NCBI GenBank assembly: GCA_017308235.1
Contig: JAFKFL010000019.1
Span: 108,889-172,888, forward strand
DNA: 64,000 bases
Reading direction: 5' to 3'
Source: Alphaproteobacteria bacterium
GTDB taxonomy: Bacteria; Pseudomonadota; Alphaproteobacteria; Reyranellales; Reyranellaceae
Below, in pieces: positions 37,350 to 46,256 of the stretch (its first letter is position 1; each line of letters starts with the position of its first letter). The notes under the pieces were generated by a model. It was not told the origin of the DNA. It worked only from the letters and a program-made list of their open reading frames with translations, and made no database searches. Both the position numbers and the translations under genes were made by a program.

Positions 37350-37355
37350 GGACCT

Positions 37356-37384
37356 AATATAAGCGTCCCGGCGAGCTTTTTGAA
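37356..37384 (-). promoter_or_regulatory. ssrA promoter
   Basis: Read on the minus strand, -35 TTCAAA (37384-37379), a 17-base spacer and -10 TATATT (37361-37356) precede the acceptor piece of ssrA. Transcription would start near 37349. The position fits an acceptor piece of about 80 bases. Confidence 0.65.
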
Positions 37385-37467
37385 GATATGAGAGCGGCTG
37401 CCGATTTCCCCATGGAAGGGTCCGCCCGGCGCCCATAGAGTCCGCCGCCAACGAAGGATAATGAGCG

Positions 37468-38406
37468 ATGCCCCTCTCCACTGGCCAACAAGCCGAAATC
37501 GACCAGGCGCGCGAAAGCGGCAGCAAGACGCTGCGCCCCGTGGCGCCGGCTCTGGAAGAGATCCTCTACCAGGCGCTTCCCGTGCTCGATCACGGCTTCG
37601 TCCGCGTGGTGGACTATATGGGCGACGACGCAGCCGTCGTGCAGGCGGCGCGCGTCAGCTACGGCCGCGGCACCAAGAAGGTCAGCGAGGACCGCGGTCT
37701 GATCAACTACCTCATGCGTCACCGCCACACGACGCCGTTCGAGATGTGCGAGATCAAGTACCACGTGAAGCTGCCGATTTTCGTCGCGCGGCAGTGGATT
37801 CGCCATCGCACCGCCAACGTGAACGAATATTCCGCGCGCTACTCGATCCTCGACAACGAATTCTACCTGCCGAAGCCCGAGCATCTGGCAGCCCAGAGCA
37901 AGGCCAATCGCCAGGGCCGTGACCAGGTGCTGGCCGGCAAGGAGGCCGAGCGCGTCTTCGCCCTTCTCCGGAAGGACGCCGAGCTGGTCTACGAGCACTA
38001 CATGGAGATGCTGAACGAGGGCGAGGAGGGCGAGCCGCTCGATCCCGAACGTTCCGGTCTCGCGCGCGAGCTGGCGCGCATGAACCTTTCGCTCGCCTTC
38101 TATACCCAGTGGTACTGGAAAACGAACCTGCACAATCTGATGCATTTTCTGTCGCTGCGCGCTGACGCCCATGCGCAGTACGAGATCCGCATCTACGCCG
38201 AGATCATGATCGACACGCTCCGGCGCTGGTGTCCGATCTGCCACGATGCCTTCATGGAATACCGCATGGGGGGTGCGCATCTGTCGAAGACCGGGCTCGC
38301 CGCTGTGAGGCGGATGATCGGGGGCGAAAAGGTCGACCAGAAATCGAGCGGTCTAAATCCGCGTGAATGGCGCGAGCTGTTGGCGGCGCTGGGACTGTCA
38401 GGCTAG
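37468..38406 (+). CDS. thyX: Flavin-dependent thymidylate synthase ThyX
   Basis: Makes dTMP from dUMP with FAD, NADPH and methylene-tetrahydrofolate, 312 residues. The ThyX signature RHRxxxxNxxSxR is present as [15 protein letters not shown], and [10 protein letters not shown] and the [20 protein letters not shown] block fit. It has a C-terminal extension of about 60 residues relative to the shortest family members, as in other alphaproteobacteria. AAGGA precedes the ATG. It diverges from ssrA. No thyA is seen in the window, and ThyX bacteria often lack it. Confidence 0.96.
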   Translation: MPLSTGQQAEIDQARESGSKTLRPVAPALEEILYQALPVLDHGFVRVVDYMGDDAAVVQAARVSYGRGTKKVSEDRGLINYLMRHRHTTPFEMCEIKYHVKLPIFVARQWIRHRTANVNEYSARYSILDNEFYLPKPEHLAAQSKANRQGRDQVLAGKEAERVFALLRKDAELVYEHYMEMLNEGEEGEPLDPERSGLARELARMNLSLAFYTQWYWKTNLHNLMHFLSLRADAHAQYEIRIYAEIMIDTLRRWCPICHDAFMEYRMGGAHLSKTGLAAVRRMIGGEKVDQKSSGLNPREWRELLAALGLSG

Positions 38407-38409
38407 CGG

Positions 38410-38823
38410 TCAGGTCGCGGGCCACATCGTCTGGCCCGCGTACCAGAGCCATCGTCCGTCATTCCTGGTGAAGACACAGAGCGACTTGTAGGTTGCCTTG
38501 ACGTCGCGGCCGTCGAACGTGAAATGGTCGTCGAGGGTCATGGTGGCGACGGCCGTGTCGCCGAAGGAGCGCACTTCGAGCTCGCTCACCTTCTGGCTGT
38601 GGAAGATCAGCCGGCCCGAAACGCAGCTATTGTCGATGTATCCGGACTTGTCGAATTTCCGGCCGCTCGCGTTCACGTAGACGAAGTCGGTGTGGAGCAG
38701 AGCGGTGAGGTCGGCGGCGGCACGGTGCGCCAGGGCATCTGACTTGGCCGTCAAGACGGCTCGGATTTCTTCGCTGATCATGGGAAACGCTAGCGCATTG
38801 AGCTGGGCGGCGTCCGCTGTCAT
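38410..38823 (-). CDS. Nuclear transport factor 2-like (DUF4440/SnoaL) protein
   Basis: A small alpha+beta barrel protein of up to 137 residues. It has the family pattern ISEEIRAVLTAKSDALAHRA, ALLHTDFVYVNASGRKFDKS, GDTAVATMTLDDHF and a C-terminal strand GRWLWYAGQTMW. Such proteins serve as isomerases, dehydratases or ligand binders, and no role can be named. ATG at 38823 is the longest start, but it lies eight bases from the divergent acetyltransferase start and has no ribosome-binding site. An ATG at 38781 (123 residues) leaves room for promoters and may be the true start. Confidence 0.8.
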   Translation of the reverse strand: MTADAAQLNALAFPMISEEIRAVLTAKSDALAHRAAADLTALLHTDFVYVNASGRKFDKSGYIDNSCVSGRLIFHSQKVSELEVRSFGDTAVATMTLDDHFTFDGRDVKATYKSLCVFTRNDGRWLWYAGQTMWPAT

Positions 38824-38831
38824 AACGGGCC

Positions 38832-39377
38832 ATGCAGAAAAATCCGGGCCGGCTGAGGTTGCTGCGTGAGCGGCCGCGCGATGATGAGGCGATCGAGGAG
38901 ATGACGGCGGCGGCCTTCGGGCCCGACCGCTTCCACAAGACCGTCTATCGGTTGCGTGAAGAAGTGGCGCCGATCAAGGAACTCTGTTTCGTCTGCATCG
39001 ATCAGAAGGGCAGGCTCGTCGCCTCGATCCGCAACTGGCCGATCCTGATCAACGAGCGCTGGCCGGCTATCATGTTGGGACCGCTCGCCATCGCGCCCGA
39101 GTTGCGTGGGCTGGGCTACGGCAAGGCGCTGATGTGGTATTCGATGGCGCAGTCCCGCATGCTAGGCCACAGCCGCATCATCCTGGTGGGCGATCCCGAG
39201 TACTACAACCAGTTTGGCTTCCGCCGCGATCTCGCCCTCAATATCCAGCTTCCCGGCTGGGTCGAGGAGCGCCGCTTCCTCGCCCTCGAGCTGGTCGCAG
39301 GCTCGATGATCGGCGTGCATGGCATGATCGGCAAGGCAAAGGCGAAGAAGCGCTCCGTCCGCAAGAAGAAGCGCTGA
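38832..39377 (+). CDS. GNAT family N-acetyltransferase
   Basis: A 181-residue acetyltransferase of the YhbS-like group. Residues 15-40 contain RPRDDEAIEEMTAAAFGPDR. The acetyl-CoA binding motif A is LGPLAIAPELRGLGYGKALM with the R-G-L-G-Y-G loop. The motif B region ILVGDPEYYNQFGFRRDLAL is typical. The C-terminus is strongly basic (KAKAKKRSVRKKKR), which may aid binding to an acidic partner or RNA. The acceptor substrate is unknown. Nothing like a normal ribosome-binding site precedes ATG 38832. Confidence 0.88.
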   Translation: MQKNPGRLRLLRERPRDDEAIEEMTAAAFGPDRFHKTVYRLREEVAPIKELCFVCIDQKGRLVASIRNWPILINERWPAIMLGPLAIAPELRGLGYGKALMWYSMAQSRMLGHSRIILVGDPEYYNQFGFRRDLALNIQLPGWVEERRFLALELVAGSMIGVHGMIGKAKAKKRSVRKKKR

Positions 39378-39387
39378 CGAGCGGTCC

Positions 39388-40536
39388 CTAGCGCGTCACG
39401 ATGCGCGGCGCGGGGCGAGGGCCGCGCTGGTTCGCGGTGAGCTGCTTCCAAACGCGCCCTGCGATATTCCGGTAGGCCCGTGCGTGCGAGCTGTCGGGCT
39501 GGGCGACGACAATGGGATGGCCGCTGTCCGAAGTGGTGCGGATGTCGAGATGCAGCGGGATTTCGCCCAGGAACGGCACGCCGAGCTTGTCGGCCTCCTC
39601 ATGCGCACCACCGTGGCCGAAGATCTCCGACCGTTCGCCGCACTTGGGGCAGAGGAAATAGCTCATGTTCTCGACAATGCCGAGCACCGGCACGGCGACC
39701 TTGCGGAACATGTTGAGTCCCTTGCGTGCATCGACCAGGGCAATGTCCTGAGGCGTCGAGATGATCACGGCGCCCGACAGCGCGACGCGCTGGGCGAGCG
39801 TGAGCTGCGCATCTCCGGTGCCGGGTGGCATGTCGACCACCAGCACGTCGAGCTCGCCCCATTGTACATCGCGCAGCATCTGCTCGAGTGCGCTCGATAC
39901 CATCGGGCCACGCCAGATCATCGGCGTCTCTTCGTTCACGATATAGCCGATCGACATGGTGCGCAGGCCGTAGCGCTCGATCGGCTTCAGCTGCTTGCCG
40001 TCGACCGATTCCGGCTTCTCCTTCACCGCCAGCATGCGCGGCATGGAGGGACCGTAGATGTCGGCATCGAGCAGGCCGGTGGCGACACCGTTGGCGGCAA
40101 GGCCGAGGGCGAGGTTGACGGCGGTCGTCGACTTGCCGACGCCGCCCTTGCCCGAGGCGATGGCAATGATGTGCTTGACACCTGACACCTCGATGCGGCC
40201 GCCGCCCGGCGCGGCCTGTGCCGGGCCATGGGCGTGACCGCCCCGCGCCGGTCGCGCCGATGGCATCGGCGGGGGTGGTGGTGCCGAGCGCTCGGCCGTC
40301 ATCACCGCGGTCGCCGAGAGGACGCCCGGAATCGCGCGCACGGCCTGCTCGCACGCCAATCTCAGGGGCTCAAGGGAAGGGCCGCGCGCCGGATCGACTT
40401 CGAGGGTCACGGCGACGTGACCGGCACGTGTGGCAATACCGCTTACCATGCCCGAGGCGACCACGCTTTTCGCCGAAACCGGATCGATGACGGCTTCGAG
40501 AACGCTGCGCACGGCCGATTCGCTGATTTCCGCCAT
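39388..40536 (-). CDS. apbC: Mrp/NBP35 family iron-sulfur cluster carrier ATPase
   Basis: A 382-residue P-loop ATPase that carries and delivers Fe-S clusters. The N-terminal MIP18/DUF59 domain (about 1-85, SVLEAVIDPVSAKSVVASGM) is joined by a Pro/Ala/Gly/His-rich linker (about 85-115) to the ATPase domain. That domain has the deviant Walker A IASGKGGVGKST, DADIYGPSMPRML, PPGTGDAQLTLAQR and the cluster-binding CPKCGE. ATG at 40536 follows GGGAGCGAG. The upstream extension is not family-like. It stands alone and diverges from hflK, with 122 bp between the starts. Confidence 0.95.
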   Translation of the reverse strand: MAEISESAVRSVLEAVIDPVSAKSVVASGMVSGIATRAGHVAVTLEVDPARGPSLEPLRLACEQAVRAIPGVLSATAVMTAERSAPPPPPMPSARPARGGHAHGPAQAAPGGGRIEVSGVKHIIAIASGKGGVGKSTTAVNLALGLAANGVATGLLDADIYGPSMPRMLAVKEKPESVDGKQLKPIERYGLRTMSIGYIVNEETPMIWRGPMVSSALEQMLRDVQWGELDVLVVDMPPGTGDAQLTLAQRVALSGAVIISTPQDIALVDARKGLNMFRKVAVPVLGIVENMSYFLCPKCGERSEIFGHGGAHEEADKLGVPFLGEIPLHLDIRTTSDSGHPIVVAQPDSSHARAYRNIAGRVWKQLTANQRGPRPAPRIVTR

Positions 40537-40658
40537 GTTCGCTCGCTCCCGGCAATAATCTGTCGCGCTTGATTGAAGGTATGCTGCCGTCACATATATG
40601 CAGCGCGGAATGAAAGCAAAGTCCCGCAAAGCAGTCCTGCTTGGGCCCTGAGGTGATG

Positions 40659-41834
40659 ATGGCGTGGAACAACAATAGCGGCGGCCCGTGGGGTGGCGGA
40701 GGCAGCGGCGGTGGCGGCGGCGGCGGCGGTCCCTGGGGCGGCGGTGGCGGCAACCGCGGCGGCGGCCCGTTCGGGCGTCGCCCGCCCGACATGGATGACG
40801 TGATCCGCAAGGGCCAGGAACGGTTGCGCAATCTCCTGCCTGGCGGCTTTGGTTCGGTGAAGGGCCTGCTGCTGATCGCGCTTGCGGCCATCGTCGTGTG
40901 GCTGCTCACCGGCTTCTTTCGCGTCCAGCCCAACCAGCAGGCCATCCAGCTGATCTTCGGCAAGCCTTATGGCGGCCCGGTCGATCCCGGCCTGCACTAC
41001 AATCTTCCTTCGCCGATCGGCCAGGTCGTGGTCGTGAACGTCCAGGATCAGCGTCGCACGGTGATCGGCGCGCGCAATGCGCCGGGCTTCAACCGCGGTG
41101 CGCGCGCGACCTCGTCGGAAAACCTGATGCTGACCGGTGACGAAAACATCGTCGACATCGAGTTCGCGGTGCTATGGCAGGTCAAGGACGTATTCAAATA
41201 CGCCTTCGCCGTGCGCAGTGGAGAAGAGACCGTGCGGGCTGCCTCCGAGGCGGCGATGCGCGAGGTCATCGGCCAGTCCAACCTGCAATATGCCCAGACC
41301 GAAGGCCGCACCAAGATCGAGCAGGATACCAAGGACCTGCTGCAGCGCATCCTCGACGACTACGGGCTCGGAGTGCGCGTCACGCAGGTCCAGCTCCTGA
41401 AAGTCGACCCGCCGCAAGAGGTGATCGCAGCTTTCCGCGACGTCCAGGCCGCCCGCATTGATAAAGAGAAGAAAATCAACGAGGCCAACACCTACCGCAA
41501 CCAGGTCCTGCCACAGGCCAAGGGCGAGGCAGCGTCGATCGTCCAGAAGTCGGAGGCCTACAAGGCCCAGACTGTCGCGCGCTCCAAGGGCGATACCCAG
41601 CGCTTCGACCAGGTCTATCAGCAGTACGCCAAGGCCAAGGACATCACGACCGAACGCCTCTATCTCGAGACGATCGAGGACGTGCTCCACAACATGAACA
41701 AGCTGGTGATGGACAAAAACGCCACGGGCTCCGGCGTGCTGCCTTATCTGCCGCTGCCCGAGCTTAAGCCCAGCCAGCCGGCGACGCCGGCAGCGCCGCG
41801 ACCGATCCCCACGACGCAGGGAGGCTCGCGATGA
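40659..41834 (+). CDS. hflK: FtsH protease activity modulator HflK
   Basis: Subunit of the membrane HflKC complex that surrounds FtsH and limits its access to membrane proteins, 391 residues. A Gly-rich N-terminal tail (about 8-40, with Trp and Pro) precedes one membrane helix (about 69-88, LLLIALAAIVVWLLTGFF). The SPFH/band-7 domain follows (VQPNQQAIQLIFGKPYGGPV, ENIVDIEFAVLWQVKDVFKY), then a long helical arm and a Pro-rich end. Of two adjacent ATG codons, 40659 has better spacing from GAGG than 40656. It overlaps hflC as ATGA. Confidence 0.95.
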   Translation: MAWNNNSGGPWGGGGSGGGGGGGGPWGGGGGNRGGGPFGRRPPDMDDVIRKGQERLRNLLPGGFGSVKGLLLIALAAIVVWLLTGFFRVQPNQQAIQLIFGKPYGGPVDPGLHYNLPSPIGQVVVVNVQDQRRTVIGARNAPGFNRGARATSSENLMLTGDENIVDIEFAVLWQVKDVFKYAFAVRSGEETVRAASEAAMREVIGQSNLQYAQTEGRTKIEQDTKDLLQRILDDYGLGVRVTQVQLLKVDPPQEVIAAFRDVQAARIDKEKKINEANTYRNQVLPQAKGEAASIVQKSEAYKAQTVARSKGDTQRFDQVYQQYAKAKDITTERLYLETIEDVLHNMNKLVMDKNATGSGVLPYLPLPELKPSQPATPAAPRPIPTTQGGSR

Positions 41835-42718
41835 GCAATCGTTCGATCCTCGGCCTGATCGGCCTGGCGGTGGTCATCTTCCTGCTCACGCAGACGTTCT
41901 ACACGGTCGACCCGACGTCTCAGGTGCTGGTCCGCCAGTTCGGCGCGCTGGTCGGCAAACCCAAGACCGAACCCGGCCTTTACGCCAAGATTCCGCTGGT
42001 CCAGGACATCGTGCGGATCGACCGGCGACTCCTCGACTACGAGGCGGACGAGTTCGAGGTCATCGCCGGCGACCAGAAGCGGCTGGTGGTCGACGCCTTC
42101 GCCCGCTTCCGCATCACCGACGCGCGCCTGTTCGCCGAGCGCGTGCCGGCCGGCGAGCCCGCCCTGCGCGGCCTGCTGGATTCGCTGATCAATTCGGAAA
42201 TCCGCGGCGTCTTGAGTTCGGTGCCGCTGCATGCCGTGTTGACCGAGCAGCGCGCCTCGCTGATGGACGACATCACCAAGCGGGTGGACAGCAAGACCAA
42301 CGACCTCGGTGTCCAGGTGGTGGATGTCCGCATCAAGCGGGCGGACCTGCCGCAAGCCAACTCGCAGTCGGTCTACAATCGCATGAAGACCGACCGCGAA
42401 CGGGAAGCGGGCCAGCTGCGCGCCGAGGGTGACGAGGAGAACCAGCGCATCCGCGCCACCGCCGATCGCGAGGTCGCGGTCATCAAGGCCGACGCCGGAC
42501 TGAAGGCACAGATCACCATGGGTCAAGCCGATGCCGAGGCCACCAAGATCTATGCCGATGCCTTCGACCGGGACAAGGATTTCTATGCCTTCTGGCGGCG
42601 CATGGAGGCTTATCGGCAGGCCTTCTCCAATGGCGGCACCATGGTGCTGAGCCCGGACAATGATTTCTTCCGCTACTTCAATCGGCCGCCTGAAGCTGCA
42701 GTGACCGGCAAGAAATAA
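41831..42718 (+). CDS. hflC: FtsH protease activity modulator HflC
   Basis: Partner of HflK in the HflKC cage around FtsH, 295 residues. It has an N-terminal membrane anchor (SILGLIGLAVVIFLLTQTFY) and an SPFH domain (SQVLVRQFGALVGKPKTEPG, FEVIAGDQKRLVVDAFARFR). The coiled arm (REAGQLRAEGDEENQRIRAT) and the conserved end FYAFWRRMEAYRQAFSNGGT, LSPDNDFFRYF follow. The start overlaps the hflK stop by four bases, so the two subunits are probably made in equal amounts. A strong terminator follows the gene. Confidence 0.96.
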   Translation: MSNRSILGLIGLAVVIFLLTQTFYTVDPTSQVLVRQFGALVGKPKTEPGLYAKIPLVQDIVRIDRRLLDYEADEFEVIAGDQKRLVVDAFARFRITDARLFAERVPAGEPALRGLLDSLINSEIRGVLSSVPLHAVLTEQRASLMDDITKRVDSKTNDLGVQVVDVRIKRADLPQANSQSVYNRMKTDREREAGQLRAEGDEENQRIRATADREVAVIKADAGLKAQITMGQADAEATKIYADAFDRDKDFYAFWRRMEAYRQAFSNGGTMVLSPDNDFFRYFNRPPEAAVTGKK

Positions 42719-42739
42719 GTCGCTCGAAAATCGTCGAAT

Positions 42740-42779
42740 CGGCGGCTGTGGCAGTCTTGCCACGCCGCCGGTTTCTTTT
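42740..42779 (+). terminator. Rho-independent terminator between hflC and degP
   Basis: A 13-bp stem with one bulge (CGGCGGC 42740-42746 with GCCGCCG 42764-42770, and GTGGCA 42748-42753 with TGCCAC 42758-42763) has a GTCT loop and is followed by GTTTCTTTTA. degP should therefore have its own promoter in the 145 bp that follow. Confidence 0.85.
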
Positions 42780-42924
42780 AGCCACGGGCGCTGAAACAAT
42801 ACTCTTTTGCGACATATAACGGCCTCTTTATTTGCGCCACAATCAGTGCCCATGTAGACACGGGGTCGAACACGCGGCGCCGGCCGTTCCGACTTTTGGC
42901 CGTGAGCGCCGTTGGAGGTCGGGC

Positions 42925-44436
42925 GTGAATTTTTTCAGGAATTACCAGGGATTTACGAAGGGTGCCGTGGCTACCGTGGCCGCGCTTGGACTGGTGTTGG
43001 TCCAGCCCGTCGTGGTGGCGCCCGCCGACGCGCGTGAGGCACCGCAGAGCTTCGCCGATCTGGTCGACGTTTTGATACCGACCGTGGTCAACATCACCAC
43101 CACACAGAACGTGCCGCAGCAGGGTCCGCGTCTGCGTGACATGCCCCAGCTCCCGCCGGGTTCGCCGTTCGAGGAGCTGTTCAAGGAATTCTTCGACCAT
43201 CGCGGTGGCGAGGAGCAGCAGCGCCGGCGCGGCACGTCGCTGGGCTCGGGCTTCATCGTTGACCCGTCGGGCTATGTCGTCACCAACAACCACGTCATCC
43301 AGGGCGCGGAGGACATCACCGTCATCCTGCGCGATGATACGCAGCTCAAGGCCAAGCTGATCGGCGCCGACGCGCGGGCGGATCTGGCGGTGCTGAAGGT
43401 CGAGCCGCCGGCCGGCAAGCCGCTGCCGGCCGCCAAGTTCGGCAACTCCGACAAGATCCGGGTCGGTGACTGGGTGATCGCGATCGGCAATCCCTTCGGC
43501 CTCGGCCATTCGGTGACCGCCGGCATCATTTCGGCCCGCGGCCGCGCACTCTCCGATTCGCTCGACGACTATCTGCAGACCGACGCCGCCATCAACAAGG
43601 GCAACTCCGGCGGTCCGCTGTTCAACACCGATGGCGAAGTGATCGGCGTCAACACGGCGATCTACTCGCCCTCCGGCACCAACGCGGGCCTGGCCTTCTC
43701 GATCCCGTCCAACCAGGTGAAGCAGGTCACCGAGCAGTTGCGTGAGTTCGGCCGCGTCCGGCGCGGCTGGATCGGCGTCAGCTACCAGAGCGTGACCGAC
43801 GACATCGCCGACAGCTTCGGCCTCGACAAGGCGCGCGGCGTACTGGTGGCCAATGTCACTGCCGACGGGCCAGCCGCCCAGGCGGGCATCAAGCGCAACG
43901 ACATCATCCTGTCCTTCGGTGGCCAGGACGTGGTGGACCTGCGGCACTTCCCGAGGCTGGTCGCCAACGCCCGCGTCGGCAGCACCGTCGATACGGTGGT
44001 CTGGCGGCAGGGCAAGCAGCAGACACTGAAACTCAAGATCGGCGAGCAGGACCAGGCGGAGAAGCAGAATGCCTCCGCGCAGGGCTCGAACCCGCCCAAC
44101 AAGAAAGCCCCGGATCGTGACGGGGCGGTCACCTCGACGGTGGAGCAGCTCGGCCTCACCCTCCAGAAGGTGAGCGATCAGTTGCGCGAAAAATATGGCC
44201 TCAGCGACAACGTCAAGGGCGTGGTGGTGACCCGTGTGACGCCCGACAGCCCGGCGGCCGAGAAGCAGCTGCAGCCCGGCGACGTCATCGTCGAGGTTGA
44301 TCAGAAAGCCGTGACCACGCCGCAGGAAGTCGCCGACATCGTCGGCAAGCTGCAGGGGCAGAAGAAGCGGTCGGTCCTGCTGTTCGTCGAACGCCAGGGC
44401 GATCCGCGGTTCGCGGCGCTTCGGCTCTCGAAATAG
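42925..44436 (+). CDS. degP: Do family periplasmic serine endoprotease (DegP/HtrA)
   Basis: Degrades or refolds damaged envelope proteins, 503 residues. The signal peptide covers about 1-37 (basic start, hydrophobic core, cleavage after ADA). The trypsin-like domain has His123 (TNNHVIQG), Asp153 (ARADLAVLK) and Ser228 (GNSGGPL). Two PDZ domains follow: about 275-365 (GWIGVSYQSVTDDIADSFGL, GPAAQAGIKRNDIILSFGG) and about 410-500 (GVVVTRVTPDSPAAEKQLQP). The start is GTG at 42925, six bases after GGAGG. The order hflK-hflC-degP groups membrane and periplasmic quality control. Confidence 0.96.
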   Translation: MNFFRNYQGFTKGAVATVAALGLVLVQPVVVAPADAREAPQSFADLVDVLIPTVVNITTTQNVPQQGPRLRDMPQLPPGSPFEELFKEFFDHRGGEEQQRRRGTSLGSGFIVDPSGYVVTNNHVIQGAEDITVILRDDTQLKAKLIGADARADLAVLKVEPPAGKPLPAAKFGNSDKIRVGDWVIAIGNPFGLGHSVTAGIISARGRALSDSLDDYLQTDAAINKGNSGGPLFNTDGEVIGVNTAIYSPSGTNAGLAFSIPSNQVKQVTEQLREFGRVRRGWIGVSYQSVTDDIADSFGLDKARGVLVANVTADGPAAQAGIKRNDIILSFGGQDVVDLRHFPRLVANARVGSTVDTVVWRQGKQQTLKLKIGEQDQAEKQNASAQGSNPPNKKAPDRDGAVTSTVEQLGLTLQKVSDQLREKYGLSDNVKGVVVTRVTPDSPAAEKQLQPGDVIVEVDQKAVTTPQEVADIVGKLQGQKKRSVLLFVERQGDPRFAALRLSK

Positions 44437-44445
44437 CGCCGGTGC

Positions 44446-44471
44446 CGCCGGCTCAGCCGGCGTCGTCCTTT
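44446..44471 (+). terminator. Rho-independent terminator after degP
   Basis: A 7-bp stem CGCCGGC / GCCGGCG (44446-44452 and 44456-44462) with loop TCA is followed by TCGTCCTTTTT. It lies across the 3' end of the converging permease gene, so the same bases encode that permease's last residues. Confidence 0.6.
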
Positions 44472-45286
44472 TTCCAGGGAATGACGGCCCGCTGCAGGCG
44501 CAGGATCGCCATCTGCGAGCCGTAACCCAGCAGCGACACCATCAGCAGGTAGACGAACATGTCGCGCACCTCGAACACCTGCCACGACTGCCAGATGAGG
44601 TAGCCGAGGCCGACCTGGGTGCCGAAATTCTCGGCGATCACCACGATGACCAGCGCCATGCCGATGCCGAGCTGGCACCCCGTGAAGATGAACGGCAGGG
44701 CGCCGGGAATGGCGATGGTCCGGCACAGTTGCCAGCGGGTCGCTTTGAAGTTGGACGCAACGTCGAGATAGATCCGGTCGATGTTCACCACGCCTGCCAG
44801 CGTGCTGTAGAACACCTGGAAGAACACGGCGATGGCGACGATCGCCCACTTGGACGCCTCGCCGATGCCGAAGATCATCATGATCAACGGAAACAGCGCG
44901 ATCTTGGGAACCGGGTAGAGCGCGGCGATCACCGGCTGCAGGAAGGCGCGCACCGTCGGCGACAGGCCGAGCATGATGCCGAACACGATGCCCGGCACGG
45001 CGCCGAACACGAAGCCGACCAGCATCCGCCCGATCGTCCAGGCGGCGTCGATGAAAACGCGGCCCGATTCGACCAGCGCGAACAGGCTGACAATGATCGA
45101 GGAGGGGGCGGGAAAGAAGCGCTGGTCCAGCAGGCCCACCCTGGTCAGGCACTCCCAGACGATCAGGATCGCGAGCGGCGCCAGGATGGCCATGAGAAGG
45201 CTGGAGCGACGCATGCGGTCCAGCAACGTCGGGCCGGTCTGCCTCGGTGCGGTGATTTGAACGAGGCTGCGTGCCTGGACGGTCAT
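44453..45286 (-). CDS. ABC transporter permease, nitrate/sulfonate/taurine type (SsuC-like)
   Basis: Membrane subunit of an importer of the SsuABC/TauABC class, 277 residues with about six helices. It shows the family start IVWECLTRVGLLDQRFFPAP and the EAA loop ASNFKATRWQLCRTIAIPGA, then LPFIFTGCQLGIGMALVIVV and AENFGTQVGLGYLIWQSWQV. It overlaps the ATPase gene upstream by ATGA. The matching binding-protein gene is on the other strand at 46861, across the divergent regulatory region. The class carries small anionic or aromatic molecules, including taurine, sulfonates, nitrate, thiamine precursors and phthalate. Confidence 0.92.
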   Translation of the reverse strand: MTVQARSLVQITAPRQTGPTLLDRMRRSSLLMAILAPLAILIVWECLTRVGLLDQRFFPAPSSIIVSLFALVESGRVFIDAAWTIGRMLVGFVFGAVPGIVFGIMLGLSPTVRAFLQPVIAALYPVPKIALFPLIMMIFGIGEASKWAIVAIAVFFQVFYSTLAGVVNIDRIYLDVASNFKATRWQLCRTIAIPGALPFIFTGCQLGIGMALVIVVIAENFGTQVGLGYLIWQSWQVFEVRDMFVYLLMVSLLGYGSQMAILRLQRAVIPWKKDDAG

Positions 45287-46101
45287 GGGCCGACGACCTC
45301 CTCGCGCAGAAGCGTCCAGATTTCCCGACCGATGCGTCCGAATTCGGGATTGGCCTTGAGATCGTAGACCCGCCGCGGCCGCGGGAAGTCGATCTTGAAC
45401 TCGGTCTTGAGACGGCCGGGCCGGCGGGACATGACGATCACGCGATCGCCAAGGACCAGCGCCTCGTCGATGGAGTGCGTGATGAAGATCACTGTCTTGC
45501 GCGTCTCGCTCCAGATCCGGAGGAGCTCCTCCTGCAGCAATGCCTTGTTCTGCTCGTCGAGGGCGGCGAACGGCTCGTCCATCAGCAGGATCTCGGGGTT
45601 GTTGGCGAAGGCGCGGGCGACGCTCGCCCGCTGTTTCATGCCGCCCGACAGCTGGTGAGGGTAGGCATCGGCAAAGCGATCGAGGCCGGTCAGGGCAAGG
45701 AAACGATCGACCGACTTGTCGATTTCCGCCGCAGGCACTCCGCGCAACTCCAAGCCGTAGGCGACGTTCCGGCGGATCGACATCCACGGCAGGATCGATG
45801 ATTCCTGGAAGATCATCGAGCTCAGCGGGTTCGAGGGGTCGCTCTGCTCGATCGTCACTTCGCCTTCGGTCGGCGCTTCGAGGTCGGCCAGGATGCGCAG
45901 CAACGTCGTCTTGCCGCAGCCGGAGGGGCCGACGATGCAGATGAATTCGCCCGCCTGCACGTCGAGATCGATCGCCTTGATCGCCTCGACCCAGGCCTTT
46001 CCCACCTGAAAGCGCTTTCCCAGGCCCCTGACGCGGATCTTTGGGAAGGCCGGAGGCGAGAGGCCGGTCCTGTCGAGCGTCGTGCTGGGATCGGAGGACA
46101 C
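45283..46101 (-). CDS. ABC transporter ATP-binding protein, nitrate/sulfonate/taurine type (SsuB-like)
   Basis: ATPase of the same importer, 272 residues. It has Walker A GPSGCGKTT, Q-loop MIFQESSILPWMSIRRNVAY (typical of SsuB/TauB), signature LSGGMKQR, Walker B LLMDEPFAALDE and H-loop ITHSIDEA. The start is GTG at 46101 with AGGAA six bases ahead. It is first in a two-gene minus-strand operon with the permease and is divergent from the MarR-led catabolic operon. Both halves are probably induced together (inference). Confidence 0.93.
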   Translation of the reverse strand: MSSDPSTTLDRTGLSPPAFPKIRVRGLGKRFQVGKAWVEAIKAIDLDVQAGEFICIVGPSGCGKTTLLRILADLEAPTEGEVTIEQSDPSNPLSSMIFQESSILPWMSIRRNVAYGLELRGVPAAEIDKSVDRFLALTGLDRFADAYPHQLSGGMKQRASVARAFANNPEILLMDEPFAALDEQNKALLQEELLRIWSETRKTVIFITHSIDEALVLGDRVIVMSRRPGRLKTEFKIDFPRPRRVYDLKANPEFGRIGREIWTLLREEVVGP

Positions 46102-46256
46102 GCGTGTTCCTTTCTCATCGATCCTGGGAAGGCCGATCTACGCTGGCGCCACGAGGAAGACGCTCGCAAGAAAAGCGTTGCTCTGTCAACACTCACCTGA
46201 CTAGAGTTCGCCTTGTGGCGATGGCGAGGGGATGCCGGCGCGCGCGGAGGCATGAT
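46102..46256. promoter_or_regulatory. Divergent intergenic region between the transporter and the MarR-led operon
   Basis: This 155-bp stretch separates the ATPase start (minus) from the MarR start (plus) and must hold the promoters for both operons. A possible plus-strand promoter is TTGCTC with TAGAGT 18 bases on, just upstream of the MarR gene. An imperfect GTTG-CTCTGT-CAAC palindrome lies beside it and could be an operator. Neither is strong enough to call with certainty. Confidence 0.35.

Noticed and set aside
37067..37391. Small open frames of 78-125 residues in the gap before thyX
   Set aside because: They lie over the tmRNA gene, whose stem pairing and tag frame explain the sequence.
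40680..40770. GGC/GGT-rich stretch that looks like a tandem repeat
   Set aside because: It encodes the Gly-rich N-terminal tail usual for HflK; there is no regular DNA unit.
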